Shown here: one piece after another, positions 12,311 through 23,659 of the stretch
Position numbering within the stretch: position 1 is the stretch's first letter
Layout of the letters: the number at the start of each line of letters is the position of its first letter
Assembly (NCBI GenBank): GCA_030704615.1
Contig: CM060733.1
Location: 36,270,001 to 36,334,000 of the forward strand
Reading direction: 5' to 3'
Length of the DNA: 64,000 nt
Source of the DNA: Takakia lepidozioides
Lineage: Eukaryota > Streptophyta > Takakiopsida > Takakiales > Takakiaceae
Translations under genes and position numbers: made by a program
Notes under the pieces: generated by a model
Database searches by the model: none
Told to the model about the DNA's origin: nothing
Seen by the model: the letters and a program-made list of their open reading frames with translations, nothing else

Positions 12311-13400
12311 GTGTTTTTTTTTTTTTTGACAGAACAGGGGACAGTGGCCCTGTATAAATCTTTATTAACAATTGTTTGGGGAAAAAAATTAAAACCCCTA
12401 TTACACCATGAGGCACACACACCTTAGTCTGTGAACAAATGAACTGTACCTCCTAGAGTAGGAGAAACGTCTAGAAACAATGTAAGCATGTGTCCTCTAC
12501 TCAAAGCACTAAAGTAAGGTAAGGTGGACTGATTCTCTGAAGATTGAAGGGTGAAAGGCCTGGAGGTGAAGTCACTGGAAATGTCTGGCCAGAGAATCTT
12601 GTAGAATTCCACAGAGATCTCCCTCCAGAGGAGAGGCTGCCTGAGGGGTGAAAATCCTGGGTGCGTGTTGGAGGCATGATTCTTGGAAAGGCGATGGGTG
12701 GAGGCTGGAGAGGTCGCTTTGGAAAAGGGTTTTGGGCAGAAGAAAGTTGGGCCATGGCTCTAGGGGTTGTGGCAGAGGTGCCAGTGGCTTGGTCCATTAA
12801 CTCTGTCATGCATCGAGAGGCTCTCCTCAACTTAGTCTTGTCAAAGAAATACTTGGACATCTTCTCGCCTTTGGTGGACCAGTGCACCCCAACTGCCTGG
12901 AGTTTCCATTGGCGTTCTTCCATCTTGAAATGGATGTCCAAGTTGTTTCTAGCCTCTACATAGGTCTGGTAAGTGTACGCATCGCAGCGGGGAGATTCCA
13001 ATCTTTTTTGGCAGACTGTCAGGCATTTTGTAAGGGCAGTCACTTTCCATTTTCTGATAGCAGCCAAGGCTCTGCTCATGCGCTGGCCTTCCACGTTCAC
13101 AGCTCGAAGCTTAGCTAGTAATTTATCAGTTGCATTTTGCAGGCTTGTCAAAGTACCTGCTTGTGTAGGGGAAGTTTTAGGAGTAGGCTATTGAGCTTAT
13201 ACAGTCGTCTTCCTCTTTTCTGCGCCGCCGGGATGGTAGTAGTCAAGGATATAGGGGCATGATCGAACCCATGGGGATTGGTTGCTGGAGCTATCTTTTG
13301 GTCCATTGCACAAGGCTGAATGAGATGTAAGCTCTGTCCAATCTTACCATGTGTAGGTCTGCTAGAGATCTATTGTTGGTCCAGGTAAAGGTAAGGTGGC
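12311..13400 (-). mobile_element. Truncated LINE (L1-like) with endonuclease C-terminus and linker
   Basis: Reading the minus strand from 13400: TFTWTNNRSLADLH..RLDRAY, then GFDHAPISL, are the conserved end of a LINE apurinic endonuclease (the SDHAP-type motif). A frame change follows, then the 216-residue frame 13151-12501 with RQWKLQAVGVHWSTKGEKMSKYFFDKTK, the endonuclease-RT linker hallmark. The reverse transcriptase itself is missing. Sequence then runs to a poly-T at 12311-12326, which is the poly-A tail of a minus-strand element. It is 5'-truncated, internally deleted and frameshifted, hence dead. Confidence 0.7.
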
Positions 13401-14254
13401 ATGTTTTGTTTGGTTTCACTTCACATGTGTTTATGTTTTTTTATGTAGGCTCTTCTAAATTTGTAGATAAATAATGTAGTAAACCTTCCCAAGGCCACGG
13501 TGCAACTCTGTAATGTGAGTTCAATGCCCCTGATCCAGGCCACACTTGGCCCGCTAGCTTTGAACAAGTAAGGTTGGATTGGCACTCCAAGTGCTAGTGA
13601 GTAAATGCTTTGGTGGGATAAGAATGCGGCATTATCCACTAAATCCACACAAAATGGGAGAAAGAGAGAGAGGGGTTTGGCCAAGTAATATGTATGCTGA
13701 TTTATTAAGAAGAGCTAGCAACCTTAAGAAAATGTCTTGGGTCATTTGTATGATTGCTTATCATCGTGTCCTCCTTCCCCCAACACAGCAAGTGCTTTTT
13801 CTTTGAGAAATACCACCCCATGGCATCCCCGCTCCCCTCCTCTTCTGAGAGCTCCATAGTTTCATTGTCTTTTGTTTCCACCTCAATAAGCTTGTCATCA
13901 TCTATGTTTCCCAGCATTGGTACATCTGCACCCACCTCTTGCACTTACATGCCAATTCAACATTCTGCAATTCAACTTTTTATACTGGATCTGAGGGATT
14001 CCAACAAAGAAAGTTGGCCCTTTCAGCTCTCTATGGTGAAAGAAGGGTGAGGAAAGAAAAAACAAATTTCCACAAGGCCAAGGGGTAATCAACTTGGGGG
14101 CAGCATTTCTCTTATATAATACATTGTGGTGTGAGTGGCATCCATGAGAACCTAAGTTGAGCATGTATGATGAGGGTACCATGAAGACCAAATGCATGTT
14201 GAATGAGTGTTGGGCGAATGAATCCAAAGCATAGTAGCAATTGAAAAATGACAT

Positions 14255-14330
14255 GAAGTATCAAGAGTTAAACACAAGATCATTTGCAATTGAGGCACTC
14301 GCTATACCACCAAGCCAAGAAGAATCAATA
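14255..14330 (-). repeat. tRNA-like SINE head
   Basis: The minus strand reads 'ttggcttggtggtatagcga', a box A-like sequence, followed by 'gtgtttaactcttg', a weak box B. It does not fold into a good tRNA. It lies just outside the Helitron-like terminus at 14358. Confidence 0.3.
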
Positions 14331-14357
14331 CAAAAATGTACATAAAGTATATACTTA

Positions 14358-14700
14358 CTAGGGCTTCGCGTTGCTCCGCACTACTAGCGACTAATCCTGA
14401 GAAGTATGTTCAATTTGCACAAAAAGGGGTGGGTCATCCCCATGGTGTTGAATCTGTTTATTGTTCAAAGGTAGGCTCCCCACCCTTAGTTTACAGCCCA
14501 CTGCCAACTGTACATTGGCCCTTCAGATCATCCTTTTAAGGTCTTCATGCTCAACTTCATTTTTTGCCCTTCCCGTTGCTCCGCACTACTAGCGACGAAT
14601 TCTGAGAACTACGTTCAATTTGCACAAAAAGGGGGTGGGTCATCTGGTGTTACATACATACATCCCGGATTTCATTGTTTTTCGCAAGAAAAATGGCAAA
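14358..14700 (-). mobile_element. Helitron-like termini, two nested minus-strand copies
   Basis: On the minus strand the block ends with the conserved tail 'gcggagcaacgcgaagccct' and CTAG|T at 14361-14358. A second copy of the same tail (without the terminal CTAGT) begins at about 14605, giving a tandem of about 215 bases. Upstream sequence (the 'gacccaccccttttt' tract) matches 960-1060 and partly 22190-22255. Confidence 0.45.
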
Positions 14701-15630
14701 CATTTCACTGCCAAATGTATAAACTGTCTCCCTGAAGTCTATCACACACTTGCTTCCCTTGTTTGAGGAGAGCCACTCAAGAATGCTGTACAGTAAATGA
14801 AGTTTTCCAGAAATCTCATGAAGTTCTTTGGAGCAAGTCTGCCACCAGGCTCATTCATGGGCCTTGAACAACGAGTGAAAATTATTGTCATATGCAAAGG
14901 TTAGTGGGATCCATTTGAACCCTGATAAGCAGAGAAGGGTTAACTGGATATGTACTTTTATATTATACCAATATAATCCACTTATTTTATTTTACTCCAC
15001 AAAATATTTTATACTAAATACACTAAAGAGTTATATTACTAATTCTTAGCCAGTCCATATCAGTGAGGCCTTGTGATGGCATGGCACTGACTTCATCATT
15101 TGCCTCCATGACTGGCCGGTCGTCCAAACTTTTGCAGGATTATTATGGATGAAAGTAGATTTCACACTTTGCAATTCTAGCCATCAGTTGTGATACATGT
15201 CATTATACTAATTCATCGCCCATTAAAAACAGTTTAGATTAACTTCAAAATATTATATAGATATGTGAATTTATTTTATTTTATTTTCCACAGAGCGAAA
15301 AGGTTTGTTAAAAAAGAGGGGAAAAAGTTAAATCATTGAGGCGGTTACACACTGAAAACCAACGGAGGGCCTAGCCACCTCAAGCTACAAACCCAAAGGT
15401 CAGGGAAGACCAAAGGCTAAGAACCAGCAAAAGCTGCCGAGAGATCAACAACCAACCACACATCACATAGAGATAGAAACGTGAAGACATTTAGGTCGAA
15501 CATTGAACAGAGAAGCAGCAAAGTAGATCCTAAAACAGTACGCGGGACTGGGAGGAGGCAGGGAGATGTTTCCCGTTAATGTCTCTGGCGCTGGATAAGC
15601 GATGACGATCCATGAGATCACATCCTGTTG
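14700..15630. other. Gene-free stretch
   Basis: AT-rich sequence without a recognisable frame. Around 15290-15460 there is a purine-rich tract resembling that at 1935-2200, possibly the 3' part of an old retroposon. Confidence 0.35.
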
Positions 15631-15637
15631 AGCCACA

Positions 15638-15840
15638 TTACAAAACACTCGAGGCATTCTTCATGCTACCACATTTGGCATATAACATGTCAATAAGGGC
15701 AGTCCCCAGAATGATATCTGCAACTCCAGTTTCATTCATGGCAGCATGGACATCTTTACCTGTTTTGCTCATAGATCTGAAGAGCCTCTCTGCCACAACC
15801 ATGCTGAGCATATCCTGCAATCATGGTGTTCGACCATGCC
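15638..15840 (-). pseudogene. PPR fragment
   Basis: The minus-strand frame shows GKDVHAAMNETGVADIILGT, then ALIDMLYAKCGSMKNASSVL, one PPR L motif with the usual MYAKCG signature altered by an extra Leu. Frame-broken flanks read QDMLSMVVAERLF, a diverged GYAQHG/EALxLF segment. Too short and interrupted to work. Confidence 0.6.
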
Positions 15841-15864
15841 ACCACATCTTGTTGAGTCATTTTG

Positions 15865-16380
15865 TCAAAGCAGAAGCATAGGATGCGCATAGGATAAGCG
15901 GATCAAGCTCGCAAATTTCTGAAGGGGAAGTTGACAATCAAGTTTGTGAAGCCAAGATTGTCCGTCTATCCAGCTAAGCTGCAAATACTGTTGAGCCTCT
16001 GCGTCGCTTAGTTTGTGGGACCATGGCACACGCTGAGCCTGATTCGATCCTGGCCCTGTACAGTCAACCAAAACTCGCCATGCACCAGAGGGTTTTCCCA
16101 AATGGACTGTATATCACTACTTCTGATGTCCATCGTAAGCAAGATGGCTGGAGTAAAGACTACGTACCACTCTCTTTGGGAGTTACCCCAATCTTGCCAT
16201 CCGGCAGGAATGATGATGTCGTCCATGTAAGTATAATGTAGATTGTTCGCGAATATGGCCCCCAGGCGCACACTAAACCTGTGCCAGTGATCACACAATT
16301 GATAAACACAAACCTTGTGTTCTCATACGGGATTGACTGCTTCTGTGCCGTAAGAGATCCTGAACTGCTGGCATGCAACT
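15865..16380 (-). other. Overlapping unassigned minus-strand open frames
   Basis: Three frames of 72-96 residues overlap here. One has WENPLVHGEFWLTVQGQD and another SWIDGQSWLHKLDCQ. They look like frame-shifted pieces of a single former exon. I do not recognise the family. The nearby PPR and OSB relics make an organelle-protein origin possible but unproven. Confidence 0.25.
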
Positions 16381-16899
16381 CACAGTTCTGCGCAACAGAC
16401 AGCCCATCTGGATTAGCTTTTCAAACTACTGGGGTTCCGAAACTAGGTCAGATTAAGGTAGGTCTGTGGAGATTACGGAGGCCTTCAAACCAACCACTTA
16501 TGAATGATTATTCCTCAAGAAAAGCCCCAGTAAGAGAGCTCCATGCAGAATACTTCGAAAGACCTCTCATTTGAGAGCTGCTAGTCAAAATGGTTGGCTG
16601 CAAGCCTACTTTTTACAATCTTGCTCAAGCTTCGTTGTTTCAGCATTCGAGAGATAGAGATACTGGCTTACTTGGAACACTGACTGCGTATCTCCAAAAA
16701 TGAAGTCAATAGAGTCACAAGGCAGGCAGTTGAAATAACTCATTCACGAACCTTACAGTGTGAGATAACATGCAAATCTAACCAAATATCACATGTACTA
16801 GAAAATCACATTCTGCCCCAAGAATCCCACTGGAAGGTGCATGAAGAAGTCTCGGAGCTAGAGGCTAACGTCAGCAAATATGCTCCGGTGGCATTCAAC

Positions 16900-16965
16900 G
16901 ACAGAAATCCTTCCATAGGGAATCATAGGTAATCTGGAGCTTGAAAATCTTGAGGCTGAGCCTGA
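16900..16965 (-). pseudogene. OSB PDF-motif scrap
   Basis: The stretch matches the second-half PDF segment of the copies at 4190-4290 and 23690-23780 (minus strand, the DPRxSDFKL/ITYDSLWKD region). Only about 60 bases survive. Confidence 0.4.
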
Positions 16966-17174
16966 AGCCTGGCCCACTACAGTATCCTAGGCATAATTTC
17001 TAGGTCTAACAGTGAGGAATCCTGTGAAGAATGGAAGGACACAGTTGGAAAAACTGTTCCTATAATTCAAGACAGCCCTGCTGAATTGGAGTATATTTCA
17101 AAGGCTTACAACGCTCCCATTAGTTCTTCGGAGAGATATGAGATCCATGACATAATCACATCAATGAATAGCCT

Positions 17175-17490
17175 CTACCTTGTGGCACCCCAGAAAGTTA
17201 AGCACTTACTTGGCACACAAACGTTATGTGGTCGGCCTTCCCCCATCATTTGCTCATAGGTCTCCAAAGCCTCCATCCCGCGACCCTGCTGTGCATACCC
17301 TGCAAGCATCGCGTTCCATGACACTTCAGCCATAGTGTTGAACACTCCCTTTGCATCCTCGATGCACCCACATTTGGCATACATGTCCACCAGGGCAGTG
17401 TTCAGAATGACATCTGGTAATCTGACAGGCGTTCACCTTTTTGCCTCAGTTGTCCCACCATTGATTGGGGTCAGAAAAGTATTTCATTCC
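17175..17490 (-). pseudogene. PPR-OSB chimeric fragment, second copy
   Basis: On the minus strand, an OSB first-half motif (WNEIL..PNQWWDN, 17490-17430) runs straight into LPDVILNTALVDMYAKCGCIED, VSWNAMLAGYAQQG and GMEALETYEQMMGEG. This is the same joint as at 3073-3410. One PPR motif has lost several residues (AEVSWNAM instead of AEQDVVSWNAM). It is not functional on its own. Confidence 0.65.
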
Positions 17491-17535
17491 AAAGGTTCTA
17501 TTTTTGAGAGTGGCAATGCCTATTATATTAATCGT

Positions 17536-17787
17536 TAAAAGCAGGTGTGGCGGATTCTGCCACTTTTTCGGCCTAATTCTCAGGCCGAATGGGCAGGGAT
17601 GGCCGATTATGCACAGAGGACGGCAGACCTACCACCGGGAGAGGATATAAAGGGGGCGAGCCTCAGTTGAAGGCCGGTGGGTTGATGGCTGATGACATGG
17701 GCCTGGGGCTCTGCAATCAATATGGGATAATCGAACCTCAATCATATTGCACCACGTAGCGGCGAGAATCCGCCACACCTGCTTTTA
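17536..17787. mobile_element. 252-bp element with 23-bp perfect terminal inverted repeats
   Basis: TAAAAGCAGGTGTGGCGG followed by ATTCT at 17536-17558 is repeated in exact inverted orientation at 17765-17787. The interior is GC-rich, with an internal CGGCCT...AGGCCG foldback, and contains a TATAAAGG box at about 17647. No target duplication is obvious. It fits a MITE, or a small hairpin-ended repeat. Confidence 0.6.
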
Positions 17788-17792
17788 GCGCC

Positions 17793-17911
17793 AGTGAACG
17801 GGTCACGTTGGCCGACTCTGCCCTGTGCGCGGCCATAGGACTCGCCCTGACGGGCTCGCCCAAAGGCCGCTTACAGGGCAGAATCGGCCAAACACGGCCC
17901 GTTCTCTAGTA
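17793..17911. mobile_element. Foldback (MITE-like) inverted repeat
   Basis: The left arm (GAACGGGTCACG, then TTGGCCGA and TCTGCCCTGT) pairs imperfectly with the right arm (ACAGGGCAGA, ATCGGCCAA, CACGGCCCGTTC), leaving a GC-rich middle of about 50 bases with its own CGCCCTGACGGGC hairpin. It directly adjoins the element at 17536-17787. Confidence 0.6.
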
Positions 17912-17934
17912 CATTGAAGATGACAAAGGCTGAA

Positions 17935-18480
17935 ATATCAGAATTAGTAGAGACTCTTTCAGAATTGATTTGTTCATGCAGGCCAGCCTGCACACAGTAT
18001 CCACAATATGGGTCGGAACATATCTAGGACGTTGTCTGATTGCCCATGAAGCAGAGAATGAGCCCCGGTGGCATGGTTGCAATGAAAACTCTTGAGATCT
18101 CTAATGTTGACACAATATTCCTATGAAGTATGATTTATGATTCGCTAGTGCATGTAAAGCTAAGAGGGGTAGGTTAGTATATATTTCCTAGAAAACAGAC
18201 GTAGCCCAAACGTTATCATTGAAAACTGGCCTATGATTGAGATTGGGGGTTACAGCGGAGTGCTGCACAGGTCAGTACACATCCCCAGGAAACAATAAAA
18301 ACTCATTTTGTAGAAAGACCATGCAACAATCATTTACATTTTCAAGCAAGAAGTTCAATATGCATATTCACAGGGTAAAGGTCGAAGAGGGAAAGAGAAA
18401 CATATGATCAGGTTTAGAGGTAATTGGCTGCCATCATTAAGTTCCTGCATAATTTTAATTTTAGGTTCAATATCTTACCA
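17935..18480 (-). repeat. Dispersed repeat, inverted partner of 205-745
   Basis: Reverse complement of the block at 205-745 over about 540 bases, with small indels. Together the pair forms a 17-kb-spaced inverted repeat. No conserved frame. Confidence 0.75.
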
Positions 18481-18499
18481 CTGCAATGCCAGCAAAGTG

Positions 18500-19015
18500 C
18501 AAAGTCAACTCCAGACCTAAATTGGAAAGTATGAACAAAAGAGCACATGTAAGGAGTGTCACCATATTTGGACTATCAACATCTTGAAGAGACATAACTA
18601 GCAGCTAGACCTCTTCACTAATTTCATCAGCTATTAGGACCAACAAAAGTACTGACAAACTTTCTGAAGAATGGGTGTATTGATCTCTGGAAATCTTACT
18701 TCACCTAACTCCGTCTCCGTAAAACTTCCTGTCACAATTACATGAGGTTCTTGTGGAGAGTTTCCTTCTGGAGAGTATCCTTCTGAGCCGGTTTGCTTTC
18801 AAGCAAATCTTTTTCCTCACTCTCCATCTTGATACTCTCCATTGGCTTACATAAGCTCTAGTTCGGACCCCAACTTACCAAGACAAACCCTCAATCTCCT
18901 GTTAACTTAAAGAGGAGTGACCATGGGAACTCCCATTATACTGGGAAGCTGTAGAGGATACATGATAGATTTTGCATGGTTGAACAAACAGGCAAGACAC
19001 AGACAAATGACAGCA
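18500..19015. other. Gene-free stretch
   Basis: No recognisable coding sequence or repeat. The minus-strand PPR-E pseudogene begins to be recognisable just after this interval. Confidence 0.3.
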
Positions 19016-19019
19016 TAGA

Positions 19020-20624
19020 TTTCCTTAATTTTGGGATGCAACTTGTCATCTACAACGAAGGTGTGCACCCTGTTGCCAACCTCAATGCAGAAGCAACCTG
19101 GCTCCTTTTCTAAACCCTCTAACCTTCATCATTTTCTCACCTTTGCAGTATCATCCCACCTACCAGCTGCAGCATAGATGTTTGATAACAACACATAAGT
19201 CGCGACATCCTGTTCATCCAACTTGAGGATAGATGTTGTCGCACGTTCAGCCATCTCCACATTGCCATGGATTCTGCAGGCACCAAGCAAGGCCTTCCAC
19301 ACCACAACATCTGGATTGATTGGCATTTTATTAATCGGGTCCACTGCCTCATCCAATTGTCCCGCACGTCCAAGAAGGTCCACCATGCAGCCAAAGTGCT
19401 TTACTATCGGAGTAACACCATGATCTTGACTCAGGGAATCGAAGTAGCGTCTTCCTTCATTCAGTAGGCCAGTGTGGTTGCATGAAGAGAGAACACATAT
19501 AAAGGTGATATTGTCCGGCTTCAAGCCGTTCTTTTACATTCCTTCAAATAGTTGCAGGACCTCCCTATGACAACCATGCTGGGCATATCCTGCGATCATC
19601 GCATTCCACGACACCACATTTCGTTCAGTCACATTGTCAAATACTCCCTTTGCATCCTCAATGCATCCACATTTCGCATACATGTCCACCAAGGCAATGT
19701 CTAGAATGACATTTGGTACAATGCCAGCTTTGAGGATGTCACCATGCACCTCTTTGCCCTTTTCCAGGGCTGCCAGGCTTGCACAAGCATTGCAAACTCA
19801 CACAACTGTGATGTTGTTGCGCTTCACCCCTTCCCCCATCATTTCTCATAGGCCTCCAAGTCCTCCTGCCCACGCCCCTGCTATGCATATCCTGCAAGCA
19901 TGGCGTTCCATGACACCAAATCTCGTTCAGCCATATTGTTGAACACTCCCTCCGCATCCTCAATGCTCCCACATTTGGCATACATGTCCACGAGGGTATC
20001 GTCCATAATCACATTTGGTACAATTCCAGCTTTGGCGATGCAACCATGCACCTCTTTGCTCTTTTCCAGGGCTGCTAGGCTTGCACACACACTGCAAACA
20101 CACACAAACGTGATGTGCTCGGGCTTCACCCCTTCCCCCATCATTTGCTCATAGGTCTCCAAAGCCTCCATCCCACGCCCCTGCTGTGCATACCCTGCAA
20201 GCATCGCGTTCCACAACATCACATCTTGTTCAGCCATAGTGTTGAAAACTCCCTTCGCATCCTTAATGCACCCACATTTCGCATACATGTCCACCAGGGC
20301 AGTGTTCAAGATGACATCTGGTACAAATCCAGCTTTGACAATGTCACCATGGACCTCTTTCCCCTTTTCCAGAGCTCCCAGGCTTGCACACGCATTGCAA
20401 ATGCAAACAAACGTTATGCGGTGGGGCTTCACCTCTTCGCACATCAATATCTCATAGAACATCCTCTCAATCTGAGAAAATACCATGCAAAGTGAGGTCC
20501 GCAACAAAAAATACTGGTGAAATCTCCATTCAAAGATTCTCCAATTCGGTTCGTAGATCGACAGGATCCGAGTCATCAAATGCAAGGATTGCTGGCATGG
20601 ATGGGATACATTCAGAAACATCAT
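19020..20624 (-). pseudogene. PPR protein of the PLS-E/E+ class, disrupted
   Basis: PLS-class PPR proteins bind organellar transcripts; the E/E+ tail is linked to C-to-U RNA editing. Frame 20624-19881 (247 aa) carries repeated LVDMYAKCG, VVSWNAML/DLVSWNAML and GYAQQGRG motifs. At about 19842 one missing base changes the frame. A further block (ILKAGIVPNVILD..MYAKCGCIEDAKGVFD) then ends at an in-frame TAA at about 19536. The E domain follows (GLKPDNITFICVLSSCNH, CMVDLLGRAGQLDEA, VVWKALLGACRIHGN, YVLLSNIYAAAGRWDD), then in a shifted frame an E+ segment (EVGNRVHTFVVDDKLHPKIK). DYW is absent. At least three lesions make this a pseudogene unless misassembled. The motifs are almost identical to one another, suggesting internal duplication or gene conversion. 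Confidence 0.8.
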
Positions 20625-21470
20625 TCAAAAGACAAAGACAAGCATGTTGTTGTAGAGGCAATGGCTCTGGATCCTGGAAACGACAGCGCTAGGCTTCTTA
20701 CAGCTATGCACGACGTGAACAAGTAAGTCATCCTAGAGACTCCACTGCCTCTCCAATGTCTTGTTGATCCCACCAAATAATGATTTTTTCCAATGCATTG
20801 TTTCCAATCTTTTTGCAGATCGACAGAGAAATCGCATGTGACAACAAGCTTGGTCCACACACTGTTCCGAATTTAGAGGATTGGTCTGATGAAGCTGGAT
20901 GATTTTCGCACAGTACTCCACCCGGATAATCAAGAAGTGCGAAACAGGAAGAGCTGCAGGCACTTGGTATTCTTTGACTCGAGAGGCATTTCTGGAGTAC
21001 ATGTATGCGGTAAGGCCGAGCCTGTACTCACTTGCCACTCTGGGGGTGGTGTATATACATATATACATATAAATATAAAAATACATATATATATATATAT
21101 ATACAATATATAAATTAACCCATGGGAGGAGGCGGGGAGGAGCTGCGAGACGACTCCCAACGGTCGTCTCGACCTTTCCGAAGCTTGTTTCTGACCCTGC
21201 TCAACCCCGTAGCCACTGCAGATCACTCTAGGCATCCCCACCCCATGCGCAGATCTCATTTGATATACTTTTTAAGTTTTTCCATAGTTTTTTCAAGATT
21301 AGTTCCTTCAGTTGTTCATCCTTTCAACCCTCGTCCTTTCATCGCTCGCATAGTTACACGCATCATCCCTAATCGGACAGCGTCGTCTCTAACTTAAGGG
21401 ATGCATAGTACTAAACAAGGTAGAGCACAATCTTGAAGTAGGCCCTTCTTTTTGCCCTACATCACATCAG

Positions 21471-21902
21471 GTGTTCGACTCTATGGCTCAACGGAATGTA
21501 GTCTCATGGAGTGCTATGATTGCAGGATATGCTCAGCAGCAATGTGGCAGGGAGGCTTTTGAGATGTATGAGCAAATGCAACCTCACAGGCTCACATTCA
21601 TTTTTGTTCTTAATGCGTGTGCTAGGCTAGGAGTCTTGGACAAGGTCTCATGGAATGCCATGATCATAGGATATGCTCAGCATGGATGTGATGGTGGTAG
21701 GGATGCTTTCAAAATGTATGAGCAAATGTCTGACAATGTCACGTTCATTTGCATCCTAAATATGCGCGCAGCCCTAGGAACCTTGCAAAACAGTAAAGAG
21801 GTCCAAGCTGATATAATCAAAGCTGGTATTGCCCCATATATCAATTTGGAGAATGCCCTTATTCACATGTATGCCAAATCTGGAAGCATGAAGGAAGCGT
21901 GA
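21471..21902 (+). pseudogene. PPR fragment
   Basis: The plus-strand frame reads VFDSMAQRNVVSWSAMIAGYAQQ, then REAFEMYEQMQPHRLTFIF, a short internal deletion, WNAMIIGYAQHGCDGG and IHMYAKSGSMKEA before a stop. A broken continuation to about 22010 keeps EAFEMYEQML. About three to four PPR motifs remain, with one motif partly lost (LDKVSWNAM). There is no transit peptide or E domain. It lies upstream of a Helitron-like terminus at 22303 on the same strand. Confidence 0.65.
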
Positions 21903-22109
21903 CAATTTTCAACAATGGAGCACTATTATCACAAGATATGCACAACATGGTTGTTCTATGGAGGCTTTTGAAATGTATGAGCAGATGCTACACAATGGGT
22001 TGACTCCTGACAGGGTCAAATTATAGATCTAACAAACCATGGGCTGTTTAAACTTGTCCAGCAGTGGTTATAATGGGTAGAAAATGGCATGGCACTGGCC
22101 ACTGGGCTA

Positions 22110-22303
22110 CATTGTTCCTATTATTTTTGGAATGAAAAATACAACAACATTCATAATATGGAGACCTGATACGATAATATGAAAAATAATGAAATACGGG
22201 ATGTAAATATGTAAGACCCTGGGGATGACAATCCTTTTTTCTGAAACTTGAACATAGTTCTCAAAACTCGTCGCTTGTAGTGCGGAGCAACGCAAAGCCT
22301 TAG
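22110..22303 (+). mobile_element. Helitron-like 3' terminus, + copy
   Basis: The tail 'gtagtgcggagcaacgcaaa' followed by GCCTTAG|T matches the ends at 1102 and 14358, with GTGCG/CGCA able to pair. The upstream 'atacgggatgtaaatatgtaa' region matches about 14650-14690 on the minus strand. The PPR fragment just upstream may be captured cargo. Confidence 0.4.
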
Positions 22304-22479
22304 TTGTTTAAGTGTGATATGAGTACCTCGACTGGCATGAGATGGAGGATTAAAAATATAATAATATTACATTTTACTGCTTTAATATAAATTATGTTGA
22401 TATTGCATGTTATCATATAGTATTCATATAATCATCTGCACAATGTGTCTACAGCTCCCAGTTAGACCAAGGTCTTTCA

Positions 22480-22775
22480 AAAAAGAGATATATGCGGGTA
22501 GCTATGCATGCTGCAATTGGAGTGTGTTTGATTGTACTTTCGTGGATTCGACCAATGTTGAACATCCGCATACCGATCAATGTGGAGAAACCGGATTTGA
22601 AGTCTATAACGCGGTTGGAGTTATCGAGTATGACACTTATCAACGGGGGCATACTATGCTACAATGGTAACAATCCTCCGGTTTCATGTTGGGTAGGACC
22701 ATGCCAAGGTCCAAACATCAATTGGGACGGAAGCATAGGCCCTCCTTCTAATATTTGCCCTAACGACATTGCTTA
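22480..22775 (+). other. Unassigned overlapping frames, possibly a protease exon relic
   Basis: Two plus frames overlap. One reads CGETGFEVYNAVGVIEYDTY, which faintly recalls the Y.V.YGDGS segment of A1 aspartyl proteases. The catalytic DTG motif is not visible, so the assignment is weak. Confidence 0.2.
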
Positions 22776-23659
22776 AAATGTGACAAGATTGTTTCAGTTG
22801 ACATTCATCTATATTATGAAGGAAAACTAGTACACAGATAATGTGTATGATATTAAAGAAGTTGCATATTGGATATACGTTGATATTTTTAGAGTTTTTA
22901 GAGAATGTTTTATATGGCTAAGGATGCAAGTAAGAGACCTAAAATTAATAGAATAAATTTTTAAACATATTATGAAATATGAGTCCATTACACAAGAAAG
23001 TATAACCATTTAGCCGACAAGATATCCACCATGATACACCCACACTAAAGCCATTGGAGGATGGCGGTGCCTGTGAAAACATTAAGGCTGCAAGATAACA
23101 TGTTTTACATGAAGGTACAGTGCATAGCCCACATTCTTGTGCATTTGTTGGTAAAGATCTGTTTTGACTCACATTCAGTGATATAGTGATGCACATACAT
23201 ATATTGGAACCCGAGCCCTGGCCAAAAGGTAGTAGCTTCCCATTAGCTTCGAAGAAGCACATATTCTCCACTACTGCAATGCACGGATCATGGGCACAAA
23301 AACATCACTTATATGCGGGATGGATTCTTACTTCTGCAAATGTTTCTGTCCTTTTGTGTAATTAGCACATTCTATCTCTTCATACGCTATCATTTGGCCT
23401 TCATTTCTGTTATATCCATGGGGTTGACAGCCAAGCCGCTATAGCAGGAAACATCTAGTTGTTTGCAACATGGCTGAGCACCTTAAGGATGATTTGAAGG
23501 GCCTAGCTACAGTCAGCACTAGACTGAAATGATCTAAACGGAGGGCGGGAGTCTATCTTAGAACAATAAACAGATGCAGACAAGAAAAGGACATTGTCAA
23601 TGCCGGCTAGCAATATTCATTTTTTGACCCTGCTTGCCATGACCCATTTGGGAGCTAGA

